A stretch of DNA of 64,000 nucleotides from Acidobacteria bacterium SCN 69-37 (lineage in GTDB: Bacteria > Acidobacteriota > Vicinamibacteria > Vicinamibacterales > SCN-69-37), in the NCBI GenBank assembly GCA_001724025.1, contig MEDJ01000018.1, positions 1 through 64,000 on the forward strand, read 5' to 3'. The translations under genes and the position numbers were made by a program. This document shows, piece by piece, positions 24,976-33,622 of the stretch (position 1 is the first letter of the stretch; the number at the start of each line of letters is the position of its first letter). The notes beneath the pieces were generated by a model, which saw only the letters and a list, made by a program, of their open reading frames with translations, made no database searches and was not told where the DNA came from.

Positions 24976-25761
24976 TCAGCGGCTCGCATACAACTTCCCC
25001 ACGCCATCGTGCGGGTCGATGGGCTTGCCGTGCTCGAGCACCTCGAAGTGGAGATGCGGCCCCGTCACGCGCCCCGTGGCGCCCGACAGGCCGAGGGTCT
25101 GGCCGTCGACCACTGTCTCGCCCGCCGCAACGCGAATCTCGGACAGGTGCGCATACCGCGTCGATACGCCGTTGGCGTGTTCGACGATCACCGTCAGGCC
25201 GTATCCGCCCTGCTCACCCGCGAACGTCACCTGCCCTGTCTGCGCCACCGGCACGTCGCGCCCCACGGGCATGGCAATGTCCACGCCCGCGTGAAACTTC
25301 GCGCCGCCGGACACGGGGTGCGTCCGCCACCCGAACGCGGACGTCATCCGCCCCTCGAACAACGCGGCGCGCGTCACCGGCGCCGACGTGGGCATCGCCA
25401 CCGCGTCCATCGCCGATGCCGGCATGCCCAGCCCGCCGGTCGCGGTGTCGATCGCTCCGGCTTGCCGCGCAAGTGGCTCCAGCATCGACTCGGACAGCCC
25501 GAAGCCCCCCGCACGACTCAGCGCGAGACTCAGCTCGCTGAACATGACGTCGCCCAGCGGGCCCCCGCCGAACCCCGACGCCTCCTCGTCGGCCTCGAAC
25601 AGCGACGATCGCATCTGCGAGAGCATCTGCGACAGCAGCAGCGCTTCGAACTGCGCGGCGAGCTGACGCAGCTGCTCCGGGCTGCGCGCCGCGTCGGCGG
25701 CCGTCGGTGTGGCCGCGGCGCCGGCGCCGACGAGATCGATCGGTGTGGGGATCCCGCTCAC
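24976..25761 (-). CDS. flgJ: FlgJ-type rod-binding domain fused to M23 peptidase
   Basis: A 261-residue two-domain protein. Residues 25-95 are the FlgJ N-terminal rod-binding domain (LRQLAAQFEALLLSQMLSQMRSS and MFSELSLALSRAGGFGLSESM). Residues 130-250 are a LytM/M23 metallopeptidase with the zinc ligands in KFHAGVDIA (HxxxD) and GPHLHFEV (HxH). It would cap rod assembly and cut peptidoglycan peptides for the rod to pass. Enterobacterial FlgJ carries a glucosaminidase instead. Last gene of the big operon, 10 bp after flgI. Confidence 0.88.
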   Translation of the reverse strand: MSGIPTPIDLVGAGAAATPTAADAARSPEQLRQLAAQFEALLLSQMLSQMRSSLFEADEEASGFGGGPLGDVMFSELSLALSRAGGFGLSESMLEPLARQAGAIDTATGGLGMPASAMDAVAMPTSAPVTRAALFEGRMTSAFGWRTHPVSGGAKFHAGVDIAMPVGRDVPVAQTGQVTFAGEQGGYGLTVIVEHANGVSTRYAHLSEIRVAAGETVVDGQTLGLSGATGRVTGPHLHFEVLEHGKPIDPHDGVGKLYASR

Positions 25762-25771
25762 GGTCGTCTCC

Positions 25772-26911
25772 TCACAGGATGACGATCTCGGCGCGCAGGG
25801 CGCCGGCCGCCTTGAGTGCCTGCATGATCGCGATGATGTCGCGCGGCGAGGCCCCGAGCGTGTTGAGCGCGCTGGCCACCGCGTCGAGCGTCGTCCCTTC
25901 GGCCATCGAGACCATCCGCGCCGTCCCCTCGCGCACGTCCACCTGCGTATTCGGCACGACCATCGTCTCGCCGCCGGAGAACGGCGCCGGCTGGCTCACG
26001 TCGAAGCGCGTCGTGATGCGCACGGACAGGTTGCCGTGCGCCACCGCGGCAGGTCCGAGCTGGACGTGGCCGCCCACGACCACCGTCCCCGTGCGTTCGT
26101 TGATGACGACGCGCGCGACCACGTCGGTATCGATCGGCAGCGTCTCGAGCTGCGCCATCAGCGCGGGGACCGACGTCCGGTACAGCTCCGGCACCGCCAG
26201 GCTGACGCTGCCGGGATCGAGCGCCTCGGCCGCGGGCGTGCCAAGGAAGGCGTTGATCGCCTGTGCCACGCGGGCAGCGGTGACGAAATCCGGTTCACGC
26301 AGCGCGAACGTGAGGCGATCGATCGTGGCCGCTTTCGCCTCGGGCGCCGACTGCACGATCGCGCCGCCGGGAATGCGCCCCACCGTCAGGTGATTCACCT
26401 GGACGCTCGATCCGCCGCCGCCCCCACCGAACCCGCCAATCGACAGCGGTCCCTGCGCGAGCGCGGCCACTTCGCCGTCCGGTCCGCGCAGCGGCGTCGG
26501 CAGCAGCGTGCCGCCCTGCAGGCTCCGCGCATCGCCAATCGACGACGCGATCACGTCGATCCGCGCGCCCGTCCGCTGATAGGGCGAGATCTCGCCGGTC
26601 ACGAGCACGGCGGCAATGTTCTCCACCTTGACCTGGTCGGCCGGGACCACGAGGCCGAAGCGCGACAGCATGTTGGTGAGCGACTGCGTGGAAAACAGTG
26701 TCTGGCGCTTGTCGCCCGTCTTGTTCAGGCCCACGACCAGACCGTAGCCCATCAACGGCGCGGGGCTCGCGCCCTGCAGCGTCACGAGATCCTTCAGCCG
26801 CGATTCGGCCCGTGCCGCCGTCGTCGTCGGTACGACGGTCGTCATCGCCGCCATCGTTGCCAGCGCGATCACCCACCGTCCCGTACGCACACTTCGCATC
26901 TCGGCCTCCAC
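25772..26911 (-). CDS. flgI: flagellar P-ring protein
   Basis: A 379-residue FlgI with a signal peptide (VIALATMAAMTTVVPTTTAARA). Landmarks: LKDLVTLQGASPAPLMGYGLVVGLNKTGD, GARIDVIASSIGDARSLQGGTLL and the C-terminal DIIAIMQALKAAGALRAEIVI. It forms the periplasmic P ring around the rod, which implies a diderm envelope. flgH lies immediately upstream with no spacer. Confidence 0.96.
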   Translation of the reverse strand: MEAEMRSVRTGRWVIALATMAAMTTVVPTTTAARAESRLKDLVTLQGASPAPLMGYGLVVGLNKTGDKRQTLFSTQSLTNMLSRFGLVVPADQVKVENIAAVLVTGEISPYQRTGARIDVIASSIGDARSLQGGTLLPTPLRGPDGEVAALAQGPLSIGGFGGGGGGSSVQVNHLTVGRIPGGAIVQSAPEAKAATIDRLTFALREPDFVTAARVAQAINAFLGTPAAEALDPGSVSLAVPELYRTSVPALMAQLETLPIDTDVVARVVINERTGTVVVGGHVQLGPAAVAHGNLSVRITTRFDVSQPAPFSGGETMVVPNTQVDVREGTARMVSMAEGTTLDAVASALNTLGASPRDIIAIMQALKAAGALRAEIVIL

Positions 26912-27562
26912 CTAGAAAATCTTGTTCAGGATGCGAACGAGCCAGCCCGGGGTCAGGCTGTCGCGCATCAACCCGGCGCTGAGCGACTGGATGCGCAGCT
27001 GGCCGACCTGCGTCGACAGCACGACGTTGCCCGGCCGGATGTCCGCCGTACGCACCACGCCTGACAGGACGACCACGCTGCGATCCCCGTTGATGTCCAC
27101 CTCGCGCACGCCCTCGACGACGAGATCGCCGCTCGGCAACACCTCGACGACACGCGCGGTGAGCGTGGCGAACAGTTCGGTCGTCCGCGTGGTGCCGCCC
27201 GATCCGTTGAACGACGTCGACGTCGACATCGGGAGCACGCGCCCCAATTCCGTCCCGATCCGGCCGGGAAACGCGGCGCTCGCGCTGCCGTTCTTCCCGA
27301 TGTTCGATTCGGCCGATCCCGACGCACTCAGACTCTCGACGACGCGGATCGTGACGAGGTCGTTGACGTAACGTGCCCGCTGATCGCTGGTCAGATCGGT
27401 CATCCACCCGGCACGGCCCGCATGCCCCGTGTCCCGCGCCGACTCGAGATAGCGCGCGTACACGTCCTCGTAGCTGACGGGCGCCTGCGACTGCGCCGCT
27501 GCCGGTGCCGCCAGTCCTACGCCGAACACGATGGCCCACACGACCGCCGTTTCACCGCGCAT
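26912..27562 (-). CDS. flgH: flagellar L-ring protein, without lipobox
   Basis: A 216-residue FlgH. Landmarks: DLVTIRVVESLSASGSAESN and VEGVREVDINGDRSVVVLSGVVRTADI, with the terminal GWLVRILNKIF. FlgH is normally a lipoprotein, but here the N-terminus (VVWAIVFGVGLAAPAAAQSQ) is a plain signal peptide and I see no cysteine anywhere in the protein. The L ring may therefore be held without a lipid anchor. The start overlaps the flgA end by 11 bases. Confidence 0.92.
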   Translation of the reverse strand: MRGETAVVWAIVFGVGLAAPAAAQSQAPVSYEDVYARYLESARDTGHAGRAGWMTDLTSDQRARYVNDLVTIRVVESLSASGSAESNIGKNGSASAAFPGRIGTELGRVLPMSTSTSFNGSGGTTRTTELFATLTARVVEVLPSGDLVVEGVREVDINGDRSVVVLSGVVRTADIRPGNVVLSTQVGQLRIQSLSAGLMRDSLTPGWLVRILNKIF

Positions 27563-28256
27563 ATCCCACCTCGACCAGGCCTTCCCGCACCACCCGGCCG
27601 CGCAGGCTGCGCCGCGATCCGGGGTTCACCACACGGATCACGTCGCCGGGGTTGCCGCCGTCGGCGGCCGTCACTTCGGCACTCACCTGCACGTCGCCGG
27701 CCATGGCGACTGCCGTCACGCGGTCGCCCGGTTCCACCGTCCGTCGCAGCGCCACGGCCCCCGGCATCACGATGGCCGCACTCGGGATCGTGCGCAGCAC
27801 GCGGCTGCCGATCACTTCGTCGGCGCCGGGCAGACGGCGCAGCGGCACCTGCTGCACCTCGCCCGTCACGATCTCGACGTCGTCGGACGTCACCGTCGTG
27901 CCGCGCGGGAGATCGCGCCGCGCCACGGCGTGCGCGGCCACGACGCGCAGGGACGCCGTGCCCAGCACGCGCGACCCGCGCGCCGGCACCAGCACCACAC
28001 GCATGGGCCGCCCGAGCTTGGCGGCCGGATCGATGCGCGCGTCGACGAAACGGTCCGCCGCACCGGCCGGCAGATCCAGGGCGACGATCTCGACGACCGC
28101 GTCGGTGCCGAGCTTTGCGGTGGCGGCCCGAATCAGCACGTCGCGCGCCGTGCCCTCCGCGGGATCCGCGGCCAGCGTGGCCGTGGCCAGCAGCAGAACC
28201 GCGGCCAGGAGGGCGGGCCGCGCCCGCACGATCGCGCGAGACATGGTCGTCATCAC
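27552..28256 (-). CDS. flgA: flagella basal body P-ring formation protein
   Basis: A 234-residue FlgA, the periplasmic chaperone for P-ring assembly. Signal peptide: ARPALLAAVLLLATATLAAD. The SAF-like domain has HAVARRDLPRGTTVTSDDVEIV, and the C-terminus GDVIRVVNPGSRRSLRGRVVREG is a family hallmark. Its start overlaps flgG by four bases (ATGA). Confidence 0.93.
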   Translation of the reverse strand: MMTTMSRAIVRARPALLAAVLLLATATLAADPAEGTARDVLIRAATAKLGTDAVVEIVALDLPAGAADRFVDARIDPAAKLGRPMRVVLVPARGSRVLGTASLRVVAAHAVARRDLPRGTTVTSDDVEIVTGEVQQVPLRRLPGADEVIGSRVLRTIPSAAIVMPGAVALRRTVEPGDRVTAVAMAGDVQVSAEVTAADGGNPGDVIRVVNPGSRRSLRGRVVREGLVEVGYAR

Positions 28257-29041
28257 CGCACCAGGTTGTTGACCTGCGACAGCATCTCGTCGGCGGCGCG
28301 CACGACGCGCGAGTTCGCTTCGTACGCGCGCTGACCAATGATCATGTTCACCATCTCCTCGACGACGCTGACGTTCGAGTCCTCGAGGAAGCCCTGGGTC
28401 AACGTGCCGCGGCCGTCGACGCCCGGCGCACCGGGTTCGGCCTCGCCGGAGGCCGTCGTCGCCGCGAACAGGTTGCCGCCAAGCGGCCGCAGGCCGCCCT
28501 CGTTCGCGAAGTTCGCGATTTCGAGCGTGCCGAGGCGCTCGGGCGCCGTCTGACCCGCCACGACGGCCGAGACGACACCATCGCGCGAAATCGAGATGGT
28601 CGTCGCGTTGGGCGGCACGGTGATCTGCGGCTCGACGGCGTACCCCTCGTTCGTGACCAGCAGGCCCTGTGCGTCCAGGTGAAAGTTGCCCGCGCGCGTA
28701 TACGCCGTCGTCCCGTCGGGCATCGTGATCTGGAAGAAGCCCTCGCCCTGGATGGCCACGTCGAGCGGCACGGACGTCGCGCGCATGTTGCCGGTGCTGA
28801 AATTGCGGGACGTCGCCACGGCGCGCGTGCCGAGTCCGACCTCGAGCCCGATCGGGACCTCGGTCGTCTCGGAGGCCGACGCGCCGGCGGATCGCACCTG
28901 CTGGTAGACGAGATCCTCGAACTCGACGCGCGCCTTCTTGAAGCCGGTCGTGTTCACGTTCGCCAGGTTGTGCGCCACGTTGTCGATGTTCATCTGCTGC
29001 GCATTCATGCCGCTCGAGGCGGTGTACAGGGCGCGAATCAT
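28253..29041 (-). CDS. flgG: flagellar distal rod protein
   Basis: A 262-residue FlgG. N-terminal MIRALYTASSGMNAQQMNIDNVAHNLANVNTTGFK (landmark NLANVNTTGFKKARVEFEDL) and C-terminal EEMVNMIIGQRAYEANSRVV are textbook. The protein forms the distal rod. The 121-bp gap upstream of it, before flgF, holds the perfect hairpin repeat. Confidence 0.96.
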   Translation of the reverse strand: MIRALYTASSGMNAQQMNIDNVAHNLANVNTTGFKKARVEFEDLVYQQVRSAGASASETTEVPIGLEVGLGTRAVATSRNFSTGNMRATSVPLDVAIQGEGFFQITMPDGTTAYTRAGNFHLDAQGLLVTNEGYAVEPQITVPPNATTISISRDGVVSAVVAGQTAPERLGTLEIANFANEGGLRPLGGNLFAATTASGEAEPGAPGVDGRGTLTQGFLEDSNVSVVEEMVNMIIGQRAYEANSRVVRAADEMLSQVNNLVR

Positions 29042-29063
29042 AGGTACCTCACTGAATAGGCGG

Positions 29064-29143
29064 GGAGGCGACAGGCTGGGAGGAGGCTGGAAGGCGGGAA
29101 GGAGGCCGAAAGCCTTCCAGCCTCCTCCCAGCCTGTCGCCTCC
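29064..29143. repeat. perfect 31-bp inverted repeat between flgF and flgG
   Basis: Left arm 29064-29094 and right arm 29113-29143 are exact reverse complements over 31 bases, separated by an 18-base loop; the left arm begins GGAGGCGACAGGCTGGGAGG. A single-copy version of the same unit lies at 24882-24920 and at 60126-60175. In RNA it would be an extremely stable stem inside the flagellar transcript. Confidence 0.85.
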
Positions 29144-29162
29144 AAGCCTTCAACCATCCCGG

Positions 29163-29891
29163 TCACACCCGTCTCCCCAACTGCTCGATGGCCTTGCCGT
29201 CGACGTCGTTCATCAGCATCGAGATGGATTTCTGCAGCGCCTCGAAACCGCGCGAGACGCTGGTGATCGCGGCCAGGCGATCGGCAATCGAGACGTTGGA
29301 CTGTTCCAGCGTGCCCGCGCGGACCGCCGGGGCGGCCACCGCGACCGCTGGCTGATCCCCGGCGCCGAGCAGCGTGCCCTGCTCGCGCGTCATGCGGGCC
29401 GGATCGGCAAACGCGATCACGGCCAGCCGGCCGGCGCGCGTGACGCCGTTCCACACGGTGCCGTCGGCGTCCACGTTCAATTCCCCTTCGCGGTCGCCGA
29501 CCACGATCGGGCCGTCGACACCCTTCACCGCGTACCCGTCCTCGGTCACCAGGCGACGATCGGCGTCGAGCGTGAAGTGCCCGTTGCGCGTGTAGCGATC
29601 GCCGTCAGCCGTTTCCACGACGAAGAACCCGTCACCGTCGATGGCCAGGTCGAGCGGACGGCCCGTCGAGGCCAGGGCGCCATCGCGCACGTCGAGTCGC
29701 ACGTCGCCGAGTGACGTGTCGATCGCCGTGTCGAGCGTCCGCTCGAACTGCGCGCGCTCGGCCACCACGCGCGCCTGCCGCTCGCCCTTGTACCCGGCGG
29801 TGCCGATGTTGGCGATGTCGGTCGCGATCCGATCGAGCTCGTCGGCGCGCGCGCGGAGTCCGCTCAGCGCGATGTAGTGGCTGCCGGCCAT
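29163..29891 (-). CDS. flgF: flagellar proximal rod protein FlgF
   Basis: A 242-residue FlgF. MAGSHYIALSGLRARADELDRIATDIANIGTAGYKG gives the rod signature (landmark IATDIANIGTAGYKGERQ), with LDLAIDGDGFFVVE near residue 80 and the C-terminal RGFEALQKSISMLMNDVDGKAI. ATG 29891 has GGAGG 4-5 bases upstream. It overlaps the preceding DUF2802-like gene by 28 bases. Confidence 0.92.
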   Translation of the reverse strand: MAGSHYIALSGLRARADELDRIATDIANIGTAGYKGERQARVVAERAQFERTLDTAIDTSLGDVRLDVRDGALASTGRPLDLAIDGDGFFVVETADGDRYTRNGHFTLDADRRLVTEDGYAVKGVDGPIVVGDREGELNVDADGTVWNGVTRAGRLAVIAFADPARMTREQGTLLGAGDQPAVAVAAPAVRAGTLEQSNVSIADRLAAITSVSRGFEALQKSISMLMNDVDGKAIEQLGRRV

Positions 29892-30307
29892 GCCGCCTCC
29901 TTCGACGCCTTCGGTCCCGCGGCCTGCGCCAGTTGCAGGTGCAGCCGCACTTCGCTCTCCGACAGCGCTTCCTGGCCCGCGATGTCCGCCACCTCGTCGC
30001 CCTTGCGCGCCGCGGCGACGACGCGGCGGCTGACGGCCGCACGCGTCGCGCGTGGCGTCGGCGTCCGGCCCGCGCGCTGCTGCTGCAGCTCGCGCGCCAG
30101 CGTGGCCAGGCCGGCCTCGGTCGTGTCGGTCAGTAACGCCAGGCCATCGGCCAGACGGCTGAGGCGCTCGCGGATGTGCGCCAGCTCGTCGAGCCGGCGC
30201 GCGGCCCACAGCACCAGGACCGTCTGCACGAACAACACGCCGCCCACGATCACCGCGATGGTCAGCAGCAGGCCGTGCTCCGGCGCGAACAGTGATGTGA
30301 CGGTCAT
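29864..30307 (-). CDS. membrane-anchored DUF2802-like protein
   Basis: A 147-residue protein. One membrane helix near residues 13-35 (LLLTIAVIVGGVLFVQTVLVLWAA) is followed by a coiled-coil segment (LDELAHIRERLSRLADGLALL). A C-terminal module, VVAAARKGDEVADIAGQEALSESEVRLHLQLA, resembles the helix-turn-helix-like end of DUF2802 proteins found in proteobacterial flagellar/chemotaxis clusters. The start overlaps the upstream fliN/fliY stop as ATGA. Function unknown; tight coupling to fliN and flgF suggests a basal-body role. Confidence 0.55.
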   Translation of the reverse strand: MTVTSLFAPEHGLLLTIAVIVGGVLFVQTVLVLWAARRLDELAHIRERLSRLADGLALLTDTTEAGLATLARELQQQRAGRTPTPRATRAAVSRRVVAAARKGDEVADIAGQEALSESEVRLHLQLAQAAGPKASKEAAWPAATTSR

Positions 30308-31044
30308 CCTCGTCCCTCCAGATCCGCCGGGCGGCGCCCGCCCGCGATCTCCGTGATGCGCACGCCGTAGTTCCCGGCGACGATCACCACCTCGCCTCGT
30401 GCCACGAGACGTTCCCCCACGAGCAGTTCGACGGGCTCGTCCGGGGCGCGGCCCATGTCGACCACGGCGCCCGGCCCCAGGTCGGCCACGTCGCGCAGCG
30501 GCATCACCGCGCGGCCGAAGCGCACGACGAGCGGCAGATCCACCTCGAGCACGGCTTCGAGCCGTGAATCGTGCAGCGGCGCCGGCGAGGGCGCCTCCGC
30601 CGGCGCCAGTTCGGCGGCCACGCGGAACGTGGCCGTCGCGCCGTCGCCGAACGCGACGGTGACGATGTCGCCGGCCTCGGGCGCGCCGGTGCGGCGCGCC
30701 CGGGGCGCCCCGGCCAGCAGGCCCGCGGCCTCGGGCGTCAGTTCGACGGCCGAGGCCAGCTGCGTGGCCAGCGCCGCCAGCACTTCGGTGATGGCGGCGT
30801 CTGACGGCGCCTCGTCGGCCGGCCGCGCGCGCGTCGCGCACGCGGCGGCCGACAGCGCGTCGGTCCAGATCACGAACCGGCCCGTGGCGGCGCCGCCAAA
30901 CGGCACCGCCACGGTCCATCCCTCGCCGGTCGTGCCCGGGGCGTCGATGGCCGAGACCGTTCCACCGAACGCGACCGCACACGCGCCGGGCAGTTCGCGC
31001 ACCAGCGCGCGTGCCAGATCCTGCTGAGTCAACGGGGTGGCCAT
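30304..31044 (-). CDS. fliN: flagellar switch protein FliN/FliY-like (long form)
   Basis: A 246-residue protein whose C-terminal 75 residues are a SpoA/FliN domain: SRLEAVLEVDLPLVVRFGRAVMPLRDVADLGPGAVVDMGR and ELLVGERLVARGEVVIVAGNYGVRITEI (landmark RLVARGEVVIVAGNYGVRI). The N-terminal 150 residues are Ala-rich and resemble a CheC-like or degenerate FliY domain. This is the first of two FliN-domain proteins in the locus (the other at 40021). Adjacent to fliM. Confidence 0.82.
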   Translation of the reverse strand: MATPLTQQDLARALVRELPGACAVAFGGTVSAIDAPGTTGEGWTVAVPFGGAATGRFVIWTDALSAAACATRARPADEAPSDAAITEVLAALATQLASAVELTPEAAGLLAGAPRARRTGAPEAGDIVTVAFGDGATATFRVAAELAPAEAPSPAPLHDSRLEAVLEVDLPLVVRFGRAVMPLRDVADLGPGAVVDMGRAPDEPVELLVGERLVARGEVVIVAGNYGVRITEIAGGRRPADLEGRG

Positions 31045-31045
31045 C

Positions 31046-32023
31046 TCACATCACTCCTGCGGCCGCCGGGTCGTCACGCCCTTCGACCTGTACGAACAGC
31101 CGGCCACGCTCCGACGCCAGCCGCCCGGCCATCTTCCGCACGCCGTTCACGAACACGTCGATCGGGCTGTCGGCCGACAACGGCAGCGCCACGACCTCGC
31201 CGGGCCGGAGCGCCAGCACCGCACCGGTCTTGAGCCGCGTCCGAATCAGGGGCACGACAGGCACCGGGACACGCCCGAGGTTTTCCGTGAGCCAGGCGCG
31301 TTCGACGGGCGTCAGCGCCCGCTTCTGCCGCTGCCATGCGCTGGCCACCTGTCCCTCGGCGGCCTCGACGACGTTCGTCGGGATGCAGAGGTGCACGGCA
31401 CCGCGGACATCGCCCACTTTCAGATCGAACGTCACGGCGCAGACAATCTCGGCAGGCGCCGCGACCTGCAGCATCTGCGGCCGCGTTTCGCGGCCGCGGA
31501 TGCTGAACGCCAGGCTGGCCACCGCCCGCCAGCCATCGGCCAGGCCGTCGAGCAGCAGCATCACCACCTCGTCGATCACGTTCTGCTCGATCTCGGTGAG
31601 CGGCCGCGCCATCGGCGGCGTCTGCCCGGTGCCGCCGAGCATGCGATCGATCATCGCGAAGGCCACGCCGGGCCCGATCTCGAGGGCGCCGAGCTCGTCG
31701 AACGGCGCGATCCCGACCGAATAGAAGGCCGTCGGATCCGCCAGCATCGCGAGGAACTGCTGATAGGCCACCTGCTCGACCGACGCCACCGACAGCGTGA
31801 TCGTCGTCCGCAGGTAGGCCGACAGCGATGTCGAGAGATTGCGCGCGGCCCGCTCGTGCAGGAACTGCAGCGCGTGCATCTGCTCCTTCGACACGCGATC
31901 CGGCCGCCGGAAGTCGTAGCGGACGACCGGTCCGGTTTCGCGTGGCGTGGACCGGGCGCGGCCCGTGCCGGCCGCCACGGTCAGCAGCGCGTCGATCTCG
32001 GCCTGACTGAGCACGCGGTCCAT
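31046..32023 (-). CDS. fliM: flagellar motor switch protein FliM
   Basis: A 325-residue FliM. The N-terminal CheY-binding peptide is MDRVLSQAEIDALL, followed by YDFRRPDRVSKEQMHALQFLHERAARN and GGTGQTPPMARPLTEIEQNVI (GGxG motif). The C-terminal SpoA-type domain ends at RLFVQVEGRDDP. Start ATG 32023 places the conserved LSQxEIDxLL at residue 5 as usual. The CheY peptide implies chemotactic switching, though che genes are elsewhere. Confidence 0.95.
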   Translation of the reverse strand: MDRVLSQAEIDALLTVAAGTGRARSTPRETGPVVRYDFRRPDRVSKEQMHALQFLHERAARNLSTSLSAYLRTTITLSVASVEQVAYQQFLAMLADPTAFYSVGIAPFDELGALEIGPGVAFAMIDRMLGGTGQTPPMARPLTEIEQNVIDEVVMLLLDGLADGWRAVASLAFSIRGRETRPQMLQVAAPAEIVCAVTFDLKVGDVRGAVHLCIPTNVVEAAEGQVASAWQRQKRALTPVERAWLTENLGRVPVPVVPLIRTRLKTGAVLALRPGEVVALPLSADSPIDVFVNGVRKMAGRLASERGRLFVQVEGRDDPAAAGVM

Positions 32024-32024
32024 C

Positions 32025-32765
32025 TCAGTGCGCCTCCCGCGGGACAATCCACTCGCGCATCAGGGACCGCAGGCGCGCGATGGCCTGCGTGCGTAGCTGC
32101 GAGACGCGCGACTCACCCACGCCGATGACGAGTCCGATCTCGGCCAGCGTCATCTCCTGCTCGTAGGACATCGCGAGAATCTGGCGTTCACGCTCGGGCA
32201 ACTGGACGATGGCGGCCGCGAGCCGCGCGCGCAGTTCACGGCGCTCGAGCTGCCGGTACGGCCCCTGGTCGTCGATGGCCACCTCGAGCAGGTCGACCGA
32301 CTCGTCGCTCGTGCCCGACGGCTGCAGGACGGCCACTTCCGCCATGCGCAGTTCATCGAGCTTCGCGTCGTAATCGCGAACCGAGACGCCGAGCGACGCT
32401 GCAATCTCCTCGGCCTCGGGTTCGCGGCCGAGGGTGTGTCGCAACTGGGTCATGGCTCCATCCACGTCGCGCTGCAGCTTGCGCAGCGACCGCGGCACCC
32501 AGTCGAGTCCGCGCAGCGCGTCGAGCATGGCGCCGTTGATACGGCGCCGCGCGAACGCGTCGAAGGGCACGCCGAGCGAGGGCTGATAGCGGTTGGCGGC
32601 CTCGATCAACCCGAGGACGCCGACGCTGACCAGCTCGGACAGCTCGACCTGCGAGGGGAGCCGGCGCCCGAGCCGGCTGGCCATCGACTTGACCAGATCG
32701 ACGTGAGCCAGCACCAGCGCATCGCGCTGGGCGGCATCGACAGCCGGCGCCATCGTCATGCGCAT
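32025..32765 (-). CDS. fliA: sigma factor 28 for flagellar operon
   Basis: A 246-residue FliA/WhiG-type sigma factor. Region 2 contains LVSVGVLGLIEAANRYQPSLGVPFDAFARRRINGAMLDALR; region 3 RSLRKLQRDVDGAM; region 4 ERERQILAMSYEQEMTLAEIGLVIGVGESRVSQL (landmark LAEIGLVIGVGESRVSQLR). ATG 32765 has GGAGG 7 bases upstream. It overlaps the flhG end by 10 bases. Its targets here are the promoters at 1513 and 24879. Confidence 0.95.
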   Translation of the reverse strand: MRMTMAPAVDAAQRDALVLAHVDLVKSMASRLGRRLPSQVELSELVSVGVLGLIEAANRYQPSLGVPFDAFARRRINGAMLDALRGLDWVPRSLRKLQRDVDGAMTQLRHTLGREPEAEEIAASLGVSVRDYDAKLDELRMAEVAVLQPSGTSDESVDLLEVAIDDQGPYRQLERRELRARLAAAIVQLPERERQILAMSYEQEMTLAEIGLVIGVGESRVSQLRTQAIARLRSLMREWIVPREAH

Positions 32766-33622
32766 CGGGGAGCCTCCATCGTGGCGGCCGGCGATCCACG
32801 CTCGATCCGCCCGGGCGGTGCCGGCCAAGGCCCCCCGGATCCGTTCGGCCGCGCCGAGGCGAGCCGTGACGCCACGCGGCGGATGCACCCGGTGGCCGGG
32901 CCCGCGACGTCGGCGCCGAGCAGCAGCGGCATCTGCGCGAACACCGACTCGCGCACCTGCCGGTCCTCGAGGACGTGCCCGTCGTAGCGCAGCGTGCGGC
33001 CGAGGAACCTGTCGGCCGCGAGGGAAATCTGCCGGAACACGAGCCCACCCTCTTCCGAGTCGCGCGCCGAGTTGACGACGACGCCAATCGGCTTGGCCGC
33101 ATCGGCAGCGGTAATCAGCTTGATCACGGCGTAGGCATCGACGACGGCCGCCGGGTCGTACGAGGTGACGACCAGCGCGTAGTCGGCCAGACGGATGACG
33201 TCGAGCACGGTGTCGGCAATGCCCGTGGCCGTGTCGAAGAACAGGAAGTCGAGATCGCGTCCCGCCTCGTCGATCGCCGCGGCCAGCCGGAGCCAGCGAT
33301 CGTCATCGAGCGCCGTGAGCGCGCGCACGCCGCTGCCGGCCGGGATGATGCGCACGCCCGACGGACCGTCGAGCGTGATCTCGTCGATCCGCTTGACCCC
33401 CTCGAGCACGGCCCCGAGGTGCACCTCGGGCGTCAACCCGAGCATCACGTCGATGTTGCCGAGCGCGAAATCGGCGTCGAGAATGCCCACGCGGTGGCCG
33501 AGCCGCGCCATCGCCACGGCGAGGTTGATGGTCAGGCTGGTCTTGCCGACACCGCCCTTGCCGCTCGTCACGGCGATTCGGGTCGCTCGGGGCCGGGGCT
33601 CGGCCGAGGCGGTCAATGACAC
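32756..33622 (-). CDS. flhG: MinD-like ATPase controlling flagellar number
   Basis: A 288-residue FlhG/FleN/YlxH ATPase. The deviant Walker A is TSGKGGVGKTSLTINLA, followed by VGILDADFALGNIDVMLG and DFLFFDTATGI. With FlhF it sets flagellar number and placement. GTG 33622 is chosen because GGAGGA lies 7 bases before it. The N-terminal DQAxxLR motif that stimulates FlhF in Bacillus is not visible. The C-terminal 40 residues are Pro/Arg-rich and overlap fliA's start. Confidence 0.9.
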   Translation of the reverse strand: MSLTASAEPRPRATRIAVTSGKGGVGKTSLTINLAVAMARLGHRVGILDADFALGNIDVMLGLTPEVHLGAVLEGVKRIDEITLDGPSGVRIIPAGSGVRALTALDDDRWLRLAAAIDEAGRDLDFLFFDTATGIADTVLDVIRLADYALVVTSYDPAAVVDAYAVIKLITAADAAKPIGVVVNSARDSEEGGLVFRQISLAADRFLGRTLRYDGHVLEDRQVRESVFAQMPLLLGADVAGPATGCIRRVASRLASARPNGSGGPWPAPPGRIERGSPAATMEAPRCA

